A DNA stretch of 64,000 nucleotides from Pleurodeles waltl (Eukaryota > Chordata > Amphibia > Caudata > Salamandridae). Shown here piece after piece: positions 12,331 to 24,808 of this stretch (the first letter of the stretch is position 1; each line of letters begins with the position of its first letter). The position numbers and the translations under genes are program-made. Under the pieces are notes generated by a model. That model was given only the letters and a program-made list of their open reading frames with translations, was not told where the DNA came from and did no database searches. Where the stretch lies: assembly GCF_031143425.1 (NCBI RefSeq), contig NC_090447.1, forward strand, positions 130,467,106 to 130,531,105, given 5' to 3'.

Positions 12331-12863
12331 GGGGGTCATTCCGACCCTGGCGGTCCATGACCGCCAGGGCGGAGGGCAGCGGAGCTTCCTGGGCGATTCT
12401 GACCGTGGCGGTAAAGCCGCGGTCAGAAAAGGGGAGCCGGCGGTTTCCCGCCGGTTTCCCGCCGGTTTCCCGCTGGCCCAGGGAATCCGCCATGGCGGCG
12501 CTGCTTGCAGCACCGCTATGGGGATTACGACCCCCTTCCCACCAGCCTGTTTCTGGCGGTGTCCACCGCCAGAACCAGGATGGCGGGAACGGGTGCCATG
12601 GGGCCCCTGGGGGCCCCTGCACTGCCCATGCCACTGGGGGGCCCCCTAACATGCTTTGCAGACAGTGAAAATCGCGACGGGTGCCACTGCACCCGTCGCA
12701 CACCTTCAACTCCGCCGGCTCCATTCGGAGCCGGCTTCATTGTTAAAGGGGCTTTCCCGCTGGGCCGGCCGGCGGTCGCCCGCCGGCCCAGCGGGAAAGC
12801 CGGAATGGCTGCCGTGGTCTTTTGACCGCGGAGCGGTCTTTCAGCGGGAACAGAATGACCGCC
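12331..12863. mobile_element. Foldback MITE B inside pol
   Basis: A 533-bp relative of MITEs A and C with ends GGGGGTCATTCCGACC and the complement of GGCGGTCATTCTG, flanked by AAA (12328-12330 and 12864-12866). Compared with C, it has lost the right arms of two internal palindromes (around 12640-12665), which shortens it. The provirus 2 sequence runs uninterrupted through the matching site, so this insertion came after the two proviruses diverged. Confidence 0.8.
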
Positions 12864-15592
12864 AAAGTCTTTTGTCCTGTTTTGTCATGAACGCAATGTA
12901 TGTTCTTTGTCTGTCTTAACAAAGGTCCATGGAGGTGTAAACCGACCAGTAGCATATTTTTCAGCTACTTTGGACCCAGTTGCAGCAGCCTTACCGGGTT
13001 GTCTGCGTGCAGTAGCAGCAGTTGGGCAAAGCCTCACACACTGTGAAGGCATAGCGATGGGACATCCTTTAACAGTCATGGTCCCTCACTCAGTCGAGAT
13101 CCTGTTGACACGTACAAAGACGCAGCACATGACTAATGCAAGATTGACCAAATATGAAACGATTATATTGGGGTCACCAAATGTAATGTTAAAGAGATGT
13201 ACAGTGTTAAACCCGGCAACTTTGCTCCCAAGTGAAAATGCAGAAGTTGAAAATCTGGAAGAAGTAGAACATGATTGTCTTGAGGTAACAGAAATGTGCA
13301 CCAAACCAAGACCTGTTATTGAAGATACCCAATTGGAAGAAAATGACCAAATCATCTTTGTTGATGGCTCATGTTTGAGAGACTCAGTAGGAGTGCTGAG
13401 AGCCAGATATGCTGTATGCACGATTTCTGGTATCATGGAAGCGTCCTGGCTTCAAGGAGTGTATTCCACTCAAGTAGCTAAGCTGGTAGTTCTTACTAGG
13501 GCTTGCCATGTCTCTGCACATATGAGAGTCACTATCTATACTGTTAGTCGATACGGATTTGGAATTGTTCATGATTTTGGCCAACTATGGTCACAGAGGG
13601 GTTATCTGACCTCTTCTGGTTCGCCAGTGAAGAATGGTGAACGAATTAATGAGTTGTTGCATGTAATTCAGTTACCTCATGAAATTGCCGTGGTGAAATG
13701 CAGTGTTTCAGTGGGAAATGGATATGCGGATCAAGTCGCAAGGTTTTGCGCATTGAACTGTATATCGTTTACTGACCAATGGGAATTGTTACCTGAAAAA
13801 GAAAATGAGACATGCACGGGTTATGCATTGAGGGTGATTGACACGTTAGAAGAGTTAAAATTGTTGCAGGGCCGTGCTAGCAAAGATGAGAAGTGTTCTT
13901 GGGTTAGAATGTAATGCATACAAAGACCAGATGATTTGTGGGTTTCAGATGAAGGGAAAATGGTCTAGCCGAACAGTCTTTTGTCACAGTTTGAAAGGTT
14001 TTATCATGGCCAAGCACACATTGGGAGGGATGCCATGATTAGGTTGTTCAAGATTGACTGGTTTAACCCTATGTTTAGACAAGCTGCAGAGGTGATTTGC
14101 CATCGTTGTGTCATCTGCCAACAGATGAACGTGGGGAAAGGGACAGTGGTGAATGTGAGCCACATTGGAAGAGCTGGAGGTCCATTTAGCAGAATGCAAT
14201 TGGATTTCATTGAGATGCCTGTATGTGGAGGTTTGAGGTATCTGTTGGTGATTGTGTGTATCTTTAGCCATTGGATTGAAGCATACCCTACACTCAGGAA
14301 TGACAGCCTCACAGTAGCGAAGCTGCTGCTTAGGGAATTGATACCACTTTTCGGTTTTCCTATCTCTTTAGAATCAGATAGGGGAAGTCACTTCAACAAT
14401 GAGGTGGTTAAGTTATTGTGTGCAGCATTGAACATTGAGCAGAAGTTGCATTGTAGCTACCGCCCTGAAGCATCAGGACTAGTGGAACAGATGAATGGCG
14501 AAAATGTGTGCAGCCACGAATTTGAAATGGCCTGACGCATTACCTTTAGTGTTAATGTCAATGAGAAATACACCTAACAAGAAAACAGGACTATCTCCGC
14601 ATGACATTCTCATGTGTCGAGCTATGAGACTGCCCGCAGTGCCTGCGAATGCTCTTGTGAATATCATGGATGATATGGTGTTGGACTACTGCAAGTGTCT
14701 GCCTGAAGTGGTCCGCTCTTTTTCTCACCAGGTGGAAGCTACCACCCTGCCACTGATTCATGATCCAGGACACAACCTGAAAGCTGCTGATTGGGTTGTC
14801 ATCAAGAAACACGTAAGGAAAACCTGCTTGGAGGCACGTTGGAAGGGACCCTACCAAGTGAGACTAATGACTACCACTGCTGTAAAGTGTGCAGGAGTTC
14901 AGAACTGGATCCATGCCAGTCAGACGAAAAGGGTGACGTGTCCACCTGATGAGGAAGTTGAGTTGTTGAAAGTACCAACAACAGACAAGGAAGTCTCAGG
15001 GCCGGAGAGTGATCGAAGGGGAACTGAGACAGAAGGAGAGCCCATTGAGGACGGCTTGGTTACTCTAGTAAGAGACGAGGGAGAAGAGATCCAGAGGGGT
15101 GATGGTGAGTCTATTTCAACTGAGGCAGCAGGAGAGCCTGGTCAGAGGGAGGTTCTCCCAGAAATAGACGATTATGAGAATGAGCCAGAGCACTTGACTG
15201 ACCCAGAAGGCGAAGCGGAGGAGAGTCAAAGAGTCCAGACTCCTCCTGAGCAGATTGCAGGTCCATCAAGCGAAAACACCATAGAGCAGAGAGAAAAGGA
15301 AAAGTTGCCACAGGAAAGACCAAAGACGAGAGAGATACTGAAAGGAGACAAGTGGCCAGAGTCACAAGTAAAAAGGGGAGAAGTGGTTGTCGAAGATGCC
15401 ATAGAAGAAGAAGTAGACTCCACAAGGAGAGAAGACCTAAGTGAAGGAGAGTTGCAAGGTGATCGCAAGTTAAAAAGGAAGAGAGTAGCAAATAGGAGGT
15501 ACGCAGGTCCTGAATGGGCGTACGCAACTACAGCTGAATGGCAACAGGATTTCTTGGTGTTTTGTTTTGATCGAGAAGTCCCAGGTCACTAA
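12864..15592 (+). pseudogene. pol: Provirus 1 RNase H and integrase (broken)
   Basis: RNase H: FVDGS (Asp at 13363-13365), a degraded counterpart of the AEL block, then TVSRYGFG where Val (13543-13545) occupies the usual third catalytic Asp, and GYADQ for the last Asp. Integrase: an H-x3-H...C-x2-C zinc domain (13990-14135), Asp in the LDFIEM block, Asp in ESDRGSHF, Glu in RPEASGLVEQ, and a C-terminal WKGPYQV motif with WIHA as in gammaretroviruses. A stop near 13912 and another near 13966 split it. A 20-bp deletion at ~14497, lying between two AATGG repeats in provirus 2, shifts the frame inside integrase. Confidence 0.85.
14930..15592 (+). other. Pol C-terminal acidic tail and conserved end module (provirus 1)
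   Basis: After the WIHA block the integrase frame stays open for about 220 codons. An acidic, Pro/Glu-rich stretch is followed by ~43 residues with a basic patch (KRKR, ANRRY), GPEW, EWQQ, FL and FCFDREVP. Provirus 2 has the same end module (61129-61251) although the acidic linker differs in sequence and length. I do not recognise this domain. The basic patch could be a nuclear localisation or nucleic-acid-binding signal. Confidence 0.7.
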
Positions 15593-15889
15593 TTTGGCAC
15601 CTGAGTCTGGCTGGATAGACTGAAATTGGTTTAAATATTTGAGCTGGAAAATTGAAATTGAGAAAAGAGACTGAGAATTTACCGGATGAGATTTTGACTA
15701 CCTGAATTGACTTTTGAAAACTGATTTTGACAAGCTGCTAACCTGAATTGACAAAGGATCCTGGGTGTGAGACTGAAAGCTGTAATTAATTGCTGAATGA
15801 AGATTTTGCTTGTTTTGACTTTTCTGCAGAAGAAAAAAAAAATTAACCATCCTCTTGTTGTTGTTTTAAATAACCATCCTCCACTTTCT

Positions 15890-15904
15890 GATTCTTTACA
15901 GATC
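15890..15904 (+). promoter_or_regulatory. Probable env splice acceptor, provirus 1
   Basis: A pyrimidine-rich ATTCTTTACAG ends at 15901, three bases before the env ATG at 15905. Provirus 2 has ATTCTATACAG at the same place. This fits env expression from a spliced mRNA. Confidence 0.6.
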
Positions 15905-17562
15905 ATGGCTACTACTAGGCAGGAGAGCAGAGGGAGTAGGCGTTGTAAATGCTTGGGTATTGGTATAGGTATTGCGTGTGTGATTTTCATTGTGGTTGTG
16001 ATTGTGGGTATGACATGAATGGATAAGAGTGGGACTAACAATGCTTCAATTCCTGAAAATACTACTGCACTAACCACGTGGGAGAGGTTTGAACTGGATG
16101 AGAGATATTTACACGAGGGAACTAATGCAAAAGGGGAACTTTCTAGTAACGTTTTCTATCGCTTGCTGAGTGAGTATGTCGAGACAATGGAAGCGAAGAA
16201 TTGCTTTGTGTGTACACAGATTCCTATTTCGGTACAAAAAGAAGTGACTTATCATAGCTTGCCACTAACCTATGGGATAAGTTGTAGTCTGTTATTAACA
16301 AGATTTTATAACCAGGAGGATATGCAGTACTTCTATTCTAATTATGATTTTGTGTTTTTTTATGTGCCTATAATAGAGGATTTGAGTGATGTAGCTAGAT
16401 ACTATAGTATAAAGTTAGTTAAAGGATTCTTTGAGCCGACATTGACAATTAGTACATCTTATGCTCACCGCATTAATTTGGCATGCTTGCTTACACCTGT
16501 AGAGAAAATCTTTTTAGATCACACGGATGATAGAAGGAGAGCATTAAAGGGTAAATTAGAAAAAGGATTACAGCAGCGAGTTTTTGATAGTAATGAGGGT
16601 TATGGTGCAATTAGAGAACAAGGGAAGTTAGCTTTAAATGCATTACACGTAGGGAAGATTTGTATATCTAGGCCGAAATCATATTATGACAATGTGTTTG
16701 TGGGAATGAGTGAATGTAAGCATGTGTTTTTGTTTCAGAGTAAATGGACGTTCATGTTAAATGGACAGGATCGGCGATCCCAGGGATCTACTATATATAT
16801 AGACTTAATGCTTATTACCGTCTTCCAAAGGGATGTTATGGGACATGTTATTTGGGGATAGTTTTCCCAAAGATATACCAACTTGACGACTTAAAGAAGT
16901 TTCCGAGATTGTCTGAATTACATCGTACTAGACAGAAGAGAGAGACCGCTGCTGGTGTAGTGGGAGACATATTTGGGGCGATAATTCCTTCAGTGGGAGT
17001 TATCTTAAATTCAATAAAGATTCGAAAGTTGTCTACTATTGTGGATAACATGCTGACAAATTTTTCAGGAGCTATACTCCTAATGGATACTGAACTTGCT
17101 GCGGAAAGGGCTATGACTCTTCAAAACAGGCTTGCTTTAGACATTCTTTTAGTGAAAAATTGCAGAGTTTGTAGAATGCTTACTGAGAATCATTGTTGCG
17201 CATATATACAAGATAATAGCAATGAGATTAGAAGTATGCTTCTTAACTTGACTAAGGATAGTACAGACTTGACGGAATTGAAGGAACCTGGTGTTTGGGA
17301 AAAGGTTGGAAGGGGTTTTTCATCAGTGGGGAATTGGCTTAGCAACATTTGGTATGGGATATTGTCTAAAATAATACAGGGGATATTGATTGTTATCGCT
17401 TGTCTATTTGGATTGTGGGTGGCACGTAAAATTAGCAAAATAATAAAATTGAGTAAGGCTAAACATAATAAGAGGAGGGAAGAAAAAGAAAGGGAAAAAT
17501 TGTTTAGGGAAAAATCAAAGGGGAAGCCAATAAGTGAAGAATTTGAAATGACAGAATTTTAA
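15905..17562 (+). pseudogene. env: Provirus 1 env (broken)
   Basis: The envelope glycoprotein gene begins with a basic N-terminus and a hydrophobic signal/anchor segment. A TGA at 16016-16018 replaces a Trp codon seen in provirus 2. The surface part has CFVC (a CXXC-type motif). A frameshift lies between 16744 and 16861. The RQKR furin site is at 16930-16941, followed by a hydrophobic fusion-peptide-like stretch, a QNRLALD immunosuppressive-like heptad region, a CC pair with the nearest upstream Cys 7 residues away, a single membrane span (~17375-17425) and a Lys/Glu-rich tail of about 45 residues. It is similar in organisation to gamma-type Env. Confidence 0.85.
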
Positions 17563-17594
17563 CCAATGTAAGATTTGTGGGGAAATGTTTGTGT

Positions 17595-17621
17595 GATGAC
17601 AAGAGTCATCAGAGGAGGGAT
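17595..17621 (+). promoter_or_regulatory. Conserved hairpin and polypurine tract, provirus 1
   Basis: GATGAC-aaga-GTCATC (17595-17610) is a perfect 6-bp inverted repeat, directly followed by the purine-rich AGAGGAGGGAT that abuts the 3' LTR. The purine tract primes plus-strand DNA synthesis. Provirus 2 keeps the same arms with a different loop. Confidence 0.75.
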
Positions 17622-19243
17622 TGTTGGAGTGTGTCCTTTAAGAGCAATGTTAATACGAAAACTTACAATATATTGTGTGAAGAAGCCGCATAGAAATTGT
17701 GTTAACATAGAAAATAATGCACATGTTTGAAATGTGCCCACAGGAGTTGCTACCAGTGTATACGAAGACTAATGAAAAGGCTTATTTATATGCAATAATG
17801 TTTTGAATTTGTATTTATATACCATAATTAGGGTTGTGTGCTAAGAGTTTGCTTCATTAACCAAAAGGGCTTTAACTTAGTGAGGGCTCGGGCCTAGCTG
17901 CCTGGCCACATATTGAATTGCATTTTCTAACGTGTACTGTGCTGTTTTTCCTGAAGGACACACAGCTGTACTTTTCCAGGAGTTATATGTGTGTGTAGCC
18001 GTAGTAAATTCTTTCTCATGAGAACCAGCTTGCTCAAGGCGATGTTCTTGCTAGATGCAACAGTGTAATTTGTAACAGGCGCAAGGTTAACCGTACTAGG
18101 AGAAGACAATGAAGACACTGACTAGAGCTCAAAGATTAACATTTTCTACCCGACATTCCAACCGTTGAAGATGCCAATAACATGGACCAATCCGTGACAA
18201 GGGAACTGTGAACTGTGGAAATTTCTAGCAAGGTGCTTACTGAACTATTGGACAGAGATAACGATGCACCAAATATTATCCAATAAGGAATTAGGGAATA
18301 GTTAGACAGTTTTGATTTAACAGTGTGACCTGAGGAGAAACGTTCCATTCTCCATGTTGCCATTCCCTTTGCCATAAGACTTTTGCCTTCTGCCATTTTC
18401 CGAACACTCCATACTCATACTTTGGTCTTTTAGTCGACCTATCACCAACCATCCTCTGCCCATCCTTTGCTTGATATTATCTTCTCCTCCATCTGAGGGA
18501 AGTAATGTTCCTTAGCTATGCTATCTTGAGACTTTGCCCCGTCCTATCCTTGCCTGATGCTGATGAACTGATGACCTGAGGACGAAGACTGACGCTGCTT
18601 GCTGATCTGTTGGGTTGGTAACTATCCGATGCAAATTGTGATTGTCTGTTTGCATTTTCTTTCTAGGTACCAACCGCTATTTTGATAGAGGCCTTAGTAT
18701 AGATGTTTTCTAAATTTGTGTTCACTAAAATGTTTTGCATGAAGCCCAACATGCTAATGCTAATTTGAGGTTAGTTAAGGTGTTCACTAATATCTGATGC
18801 AAATAGACATATGACTGAGTTCTTGCTTTGATGAACCATGTACTAATGAGACTCTGCTAAGTTGATTCATATTAATGATGTGTTTAAATTCTGAATGAGT
18901 ATAATCCATGCATTGACTAAGTTGCGCTCTGATTGCTAATTGGTAGTGCTTTCTGATGTGTTATTGCTATTGAGATTAATAGACATGATATTAGATTGTT
19001 ACTAGTAGGGAAATAAATATCCTAACACTTAATTAAACTGGTGTGGTTATTCACGACTGAAAGGTCATGGTGTGTTCAATTATTGATTCTTATTGACTGT
19101 TTATTGATTAGTGCTTGTCATTATTGATTGATGATGGCAAGAAAATACTTCATACTGGGAAGTCTCCAAACGCGGTCCAAAGGTTTGTCAACCTAAATGC
19201 GTCTCCTTGTAAGTTTACTTATTAAGGCTCTGACACGCTAACA
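17622..19243 (+). repeat. Provirus 1 3' LTR
   Basis: 1,622 bp starting TGTTGGAGTG and ending GCTAACA. It is shorter than the 5' copy because of small indels, for example near 17700, 17760-17800 and 19125. The TG...CA ends and the flanking CTAT are intact. Confidence 0.9.
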
Positions 19244-21663
19244 CTATAAAACTTCAACACATTGCAGCCTTTTCCTTTCACACTCTGCTGCTCCATAGCT
19301 TGAGTGTAGCTAGGGTCAAGTTTCAAAATGCTTTCACTTTTGAGCTAGAACTAAGGAAAGTAAAACACTATGCTAAAATTAGCAGCAGCTGGCCAGTAGA
19401 AACGATCTGACAATTCGCAGCCTGTCTTTGAAAAAGCATTAAATACTGCAACACAAACATGCAAAGGCCTCTTTATTGTGGAGAGGAAACGCCTCCGAAG
19501 TTTTCGTGGATGCTGCTGGACCCGCACCCCTACTTCCAGCACCACTGGTGTCGCTCCTTCTAACCCTATCGGTCTGAGACTTTCTGAATATGCGATGCTT
19601 AAAAATATTAATGCAAAGTTGTTTTAAAGCATTTTGCTACTAGTGCAAGATGAGGGGCTCAAGTGTGTCTTGGAGACTTGTGCACAGCTTGTGTTAGTAT
19701 ATATGCATCACTTCATAAGAAATCTCACATCACAGGGTAGTTAATCTTCTGGCTGCTCTTGGTACTAGACATTGCCATTGAGATAGTGTAATCAAACACA
19801 CTGTTGAGTGGCAATCTCTGTTATTTGTTACTGTTAGAGTGGAATTTTTAATAGACGGGCTATAGAGCTATTAGGTTTTGCAATAGTAATTCCAAGTCAC
19901 CCACAAGATAATTCAGGCATTAGGATGATCTGTTCAATATGGTCTACTAGTAAAAAATAGAGAGAAGTACATAGCTTCAAGTTTGCGGCCTTGAGCAAAA
20001 GTTGTTGTGGGGTTATGCTTTGCAAGTTGCTCTTCATGCACTTGTAGGAGGAGCCCTGCCAAGGTTCCCCTGATTTTTTTTTTTACATTTTGGGTCTTGT
20101 TTAATCCTTTATAAAACCAGGACTATAAATCCCAGGATTCAAAGAAAATACTGAACCAGAGCAGCTAGTCACATATAGATTTAGGAAGTATCGCAGGAGT
20201 TTAGCGAGCGATAGGCTTCAAATACCTCCTCTGTTTTTTGTCTTGAATGATATGCTGTCTCTTTAATACGTCTACTCTTTCTGCATGTGAAACGTCTGCT
20301 CACTCAAAACTCAAATCAATACCAATGTTTCCATTCTTACATGAAAAGAAATTGCAGAATGCCCTATGGCCGTATTACACTAGTGCCCAGGGGGCATAAC
20401 TGATGTTTTTCACCCGCTTCTTGCACCCCTGGGGCACTACTGCATTAGAAAAGGGGCTGCAAATGCTTGTGAGGCCCCTTCTGTATTACATATAGCTCTT
20501 TCACACATATAGCACCAGCACAATCATTAGAGGGCGTTCCCTCATTTGCATGGGGGTGTGGCCTCTACAGAAGGATCAGATAAACTGTAAATAGAAACAG
20601 TGATAAGCAAGCTGTGCATTAGAGAATCTCTAGATGAGATGAAGAGCTTTTGTTCCTTCAGGAAATACAGTCAAAATTGTTTGTCTGTGCGATAATAGAA
20701 TATAATTATCAGAATATTTCCACAAATAAAGATTGTATTCTAAATATTGTTTAAAAACATATCATTACCCCATTGGCGTTAATAATAAGTATTTGTAAGG
20801 AATAATAACTCAATATTAATATCAATCGATATTTTTGTTCTAAAATGCAACCAGTTTGTCTGTACTGCCTCCCAGAAGGTGCAGAGGGTTTTGGTCAAAT
20901 TATGTTCTTCAGTACATGCATGCCCAAGCTAGTAGGCATGATTGGTGCACTCCATAGAACATTTCAAAGGTTCATAGATTGTGTCCCAAGGAACATCAAA
21001 ACGCTAAAACAAAGGGATGTAATATACATGAATATACATAGCCAATGGATGCTGTCACAGTCTCCAAGGAAAAATGTTAACTATAGTATTCCAATCACAG
21101 CTTTTAATTTTCCACGACCTCGTCAAAGCCTCTGTTTGTCCTGAACATGACTGAAAAGAACCACAATATGGCTTTATACCTATAGGCTTCCTCAGAATCA
21201 CTTACAGTAACATTTGTTAATGCTTAGAAAGTAACAGTGCTAATTCGGATTGTGAAACAATAAAATTAGGCCTGGGTGAAATTTTAAGTGTGCTGGCAAC
21301 ATTTATGGAATACATGAAAATCTAAAAAAGTCTCACATTTTTGCATGTCACGATCTAGCGTAACTTTCTTACCACAGTGTGCACCTAGTGTTAAAATTTA
21401 TTGTGAGATACAAGTGGGAAACTGATTCACACAGAAAATGTGCCACAGAGTTGTGCAAAGTTTCATTAAATATTGAAGTTATTGCACAAAATATCACTAG
21501 AAACAATTGCACAATTTTTCTCACGCCTAATTAAGATATGAATACCTTCACAAGGAGGTCTTTGAGGTCTCACTTGATCAATATAGTGTTTATTTTTTGC
21601 CCATTAACATTACTTTATTTTCTAAAGATCTTCAAATGAATGGATATTTGGAAAGTCCTAAAT
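19244..21663. other. Unassigned stretch
   Basis: No gene or identified element. Around 20370-20580 there is a patch with self-complementary pieces (CCCAGGGGGC and CCCCTGGGG), perhaps an old non-autonomous repeat. Confidence 0.5.
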
Positions 21664-22434
21664 GTGGCACTGTTAAACTTTTCTTCCTTGGTGTGGTCTC
21701 CCTTAACTTTTTGCCTCTGCCTGCCAGGTTGTTGATGTGTGCTGGTCTCTGTTTCTGCTGTTTTTGTTACTCTGGGCACTTTATTACTGCTAACCAGTGC
21801 TAAAGTGCAAGTGCTCCAATACAAAATGTGTATGTAATTGGTTCATCCATGATTGGCATATTTGATTTACTGGTAAGCCCCTAGTACAGTGCACTAGAGG
21901 TGCCCAGGGTCTGTAAATCAAATGCTACTAGTTGGCCTGCCGCACTGGTTGTGCCACCCACATTAGTAGCTCTGTAAACATGGCTCAGACCTGCCACTGC
22001 AGTGTCTGTGTGTGGAGTTTTAAACTGTAAATTCGACTTGGTAAGTGTACCCACTTGCCAGGCCTAAACCTTCCCTTTTCTTACATGTAAGGCACCCCTA
22101 AGGTAGGCCCTACGTAGCCCCAAGGACAGGGTGCTGTGTATGGTTAAGGTAGGACATAGAGGCCCTCATTACAACCTTGGCGGAAAATGCCACCTACTGC
22201 CGTGCCGACGGCCGCCAATATACTGTGACCGCAGTGGTATTCCGCTACGATATTATGACCCACACTGAGAAATTCGCCACTATACTGACACCCACACAAG
22301 TCCGCCAGACCAAAGGTCAGTGATAAACTGGAGGTACCAAAACCCACACCGTTACGCCAACAGGAATACACCCACAGTATCACGACCCACGAGTCACCGC
22401 GGCAGTCTTTCAAACATGGTAAACCATTGGTGGT

Positions 22435-22733
22435 ACACACCGCTGTGCTCAAAATACACACACACTTACAAGACACCACCACATTGGACAATTCAAACTA
22501 CACACACCTGACACACATACACACAACACACCCACACCCCTATAAAACACACACCCACATTACCCACAATCCCTTACAGCGAAAAAAAGATAGCAAGCAG
22601 AGAGACAAGCCAGGAGCACCCACTCAATCAGAGGCACAAAACATCATCACCCATACACCATCCACGCACCTCACAACACAACACCCCACACATCACCCCA
22701 CACATCCTCACACATACCACTCACACCACATCC
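22435..22733. repeat. CA-rich low-complexity tract
   Basis: Many short ACAC and CACCC runs precede the first Myb-like ATG. It is probably the leader of that gene and has decayed into simple sequence. Similar CA/CCCAC-rich DNA recurs at 23140-23440 in the intron. Confidence 0.7.
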
Positions 22734-24285
22734 ATGGCACCCCAGAGACACCCCAGGTTTTCAGAGGAGGAGCCAAGGGTCATGGTGGAGGAAATCATCC
22801 GGGTAGAGCCACAGCTATTCAGATCACAGGTGCAGCAGACGTTCATTGCAAGGAAGATGGAGCTATGGCGGAGGATTGTGGACAGGGTCAACGCTGTGGG
22901 ACAGCACCTCAGAAGTAGGGATGACATCAGGAGAGGTGGAACGACCTACGGGGGAAGGTACGTTCCGTTGTGGCAAGACACCAGGTAGCCGTACAGAGGA
23001 CTGGCGGTGGACCCCCACATCCTCCCCCACAACTAACAACATGGGAGGAGAAAGTCTTGGCAATAATGCATCCTGAGGGCCTCACAAGAGTAGCAGGAGG
23101 ACTGGACTCTGGTAAGACAAATCTTTACTACTATATCCCCCCACCATACCTGCATGCCATCACAAACTCCTACCCCTACCCTCACCCCATCACTCCACCA
23201 CCTCACACATACCCCACTATCACAACCCACCCATCCCAATACCACGCCCTGCATGTAACACCAATGCATGGTCCCCCATCACAGACCTGCATGGACACCC
23301 ATCACCACAGCATGCCCAGTAGAGAGACTCACCCAGCACACAAAATCACCACGCACACAAGGCAAAGCTGACAGGGAAATCACAATCGTACAGGGAAACA
23401 CACCCATACACAAGATGGCACATGTAGGTACAATAACACTGCTTTTGCATCCCCACAGGACCCTTACTCAACATCACCGGATAGGAGGTGCCAGCTACAT
23501 CCAGTCCCCTCCCAGAAGAGGCCCACAGTGATGACGGCAGCTCTGCATGCCTGGATCACGATGACCAACCTAGCCCATCAGGGACCCCTGGACAGTCAGT
23601 TACCCTGCCACAGTCCCATACCACCACAGAGCCTCCCCCCTCAGGAAACACCAGCACAGCACCCACCCAGCGGGCCCATGCCACTGTCCCCAGAACACGT
23701 CAACCAGCAGTGTGTCCACCACTACAGGGACCCCAGGCAACCCCACAAACCCAGGACGATCAGGGACCTGGGGTCAGTGGCAGTGGGCACACGGTTTAGG
23801 GGCTAGAGGCACAGGACAACAGGGAAGCTGGGAGGACTGCTGTGTGACAGGGGGAGGACAGGGACAGGGAACCCACTCTCCTGGAGGCACTCTCCAACAT
23901 CCTGGGAGCATACCACCATTCCCAGGAGACGATGGGCCAGATACTGTACAAGTTGCAGGAGACCCAGCGGCTGCAGGAGGAACAGTACCAGGGGATCAGG
24001 GAGGACCTCAAAAACATCTGCACCATCGTGGTCACCATTGCAGGGGTGCTGGCTGACATGAGTAAGACCATGAGGGAGGCAGTGGCAAAACAACGGGCCC
24101 CTGACACTAGCCACATTGAAGAACAGCCCTCCACCTCCGCCGGCGCTAGTGGACAGGAGGCCCCGCCACAGGACCAACAGGCCACAAGAACCCCACCCCC
24201 TGCAGAAGGAGAACCACCCCGCAAACGGTCCCTGCGATCCAGGCAGAAGCCAGAGAACATTGCCAAGACCCCCACCGGGAACTAA
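22734..24285 (+). pseudogene. Harbinger Myb/SANT-like gene 1 (broken)
   Basis: In Harbinger transposons the Myb-like partner binds DNA and helps the transposase reach the nucleus and the transposon ends. Exon 1 starts at ATG 22734 and reads PRFSEEE, then a helix-rich block with ELWRRIVDRVNAVGQH typical of these trihelix/Myb domains. A one-base frameshift near 22931 breaks it, and the reading continues in another frame through TTWEEKVLAIMHPEG to a donor CTG|GTAAGA at ~23109. The acceptor CCCCACAG is at 23458. Exon 2 ends with a coiled coil (YKLQETQRLQEEQYQGIRED, ~23947-24005) and a basic tail, stop at 24283-24285. Exon 2 also changes frame. Confidence 0.75.
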
Positions 24286-24808
24286 GACTCTCCTGATTGT
24301 CACCCTTCCGTCCCACTCTGTCACCCTGTCCACCTTGAGCTGCCATTACTCCCCTTCCTATGCCCCATTGGACAATGCACCTGTGATACCAAGAGACTGG
24401 ACTCTACCCTGGACTTTCCTCCACCATCACCCCAGCCCCTTGCACATCCCCCTCTACTTATGAGCACTTAAATAAACACCCTTGGAACAAATACAAATCT
24501 GGAGTCTATCAAATGTTTGAAATATGTATTAGTTCAACATTATCAAAGCATTGCAAGTCATATGTACAGGTAAATATACTTTGGGATGACCTTTGGTTGG
24601 CAGCAGTATACATAGCAGGAGCCAGAGTGGGACACAGAGATCTGAAAATACAGATGCCAAAGGGTACAGTAAGTGGCCATAGACATAGGGAAATCAGGCT
24701 GCCATGTACAATGTCCAACAGAAAACTGAAAAGTTAGTCAAGTTACAGTGTCTTACCTGTGTGTCACTGGAAGTACTGCTGTATGATATTACTTCTGTTG
24801 TCAACGTC
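24286..24808. other. Intergenic part of Harbinger between gene 1 and transposase 3' ends
   Basis: The Myb-like gene 1 and the transposase converge here. AATAAA at 24470-24475 suits the end of gene 1. Nothing else is recognised. Confidence 0.5.

Larger units (their letters stand above)
4964..19243 (+). mobile_element. Provirus 1: class-I-like endogenous retrovirus, 14.3 kb
   Basis: A complete provirus: 5' LTR (4964-6623), primer site, gag, pro, RT, RNase H, integrase, env, polypurine tract, 3' LTR (17622-19243). The four bases CTAT at 4960-4963 recur at 19244-19247 as the target duplication. Four-base duplications and the gamma-like Pol and Env motifs place it near gamma/epsilonretroviruses (class I ERVs). 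All genes are broken by stops, frameshifts or small deletions, and a 533-bp MITE sits in pol. The LTRs differ by many substitutions and several small indels, so the insertion is not recent. Confidence 0.9.

Noticed and set aside
12308..12955. Several open frames on both strands in MITE B, and likewise 56677-57441 in MITE C
   Set aside because: They lie in the non-coding foldback elements and interrupt known viral frames.
15111..15527. 138-codon minus-strand Leu-rich frame opposite the Pol tail
   Set aside because: An antisense shadow of the acidic Glu-rich linker.
15905..17562. A domesticated (syncytin-like) env
   Set aside because: Both env copies have stops or frameshifts, so neither can be a working host gene.
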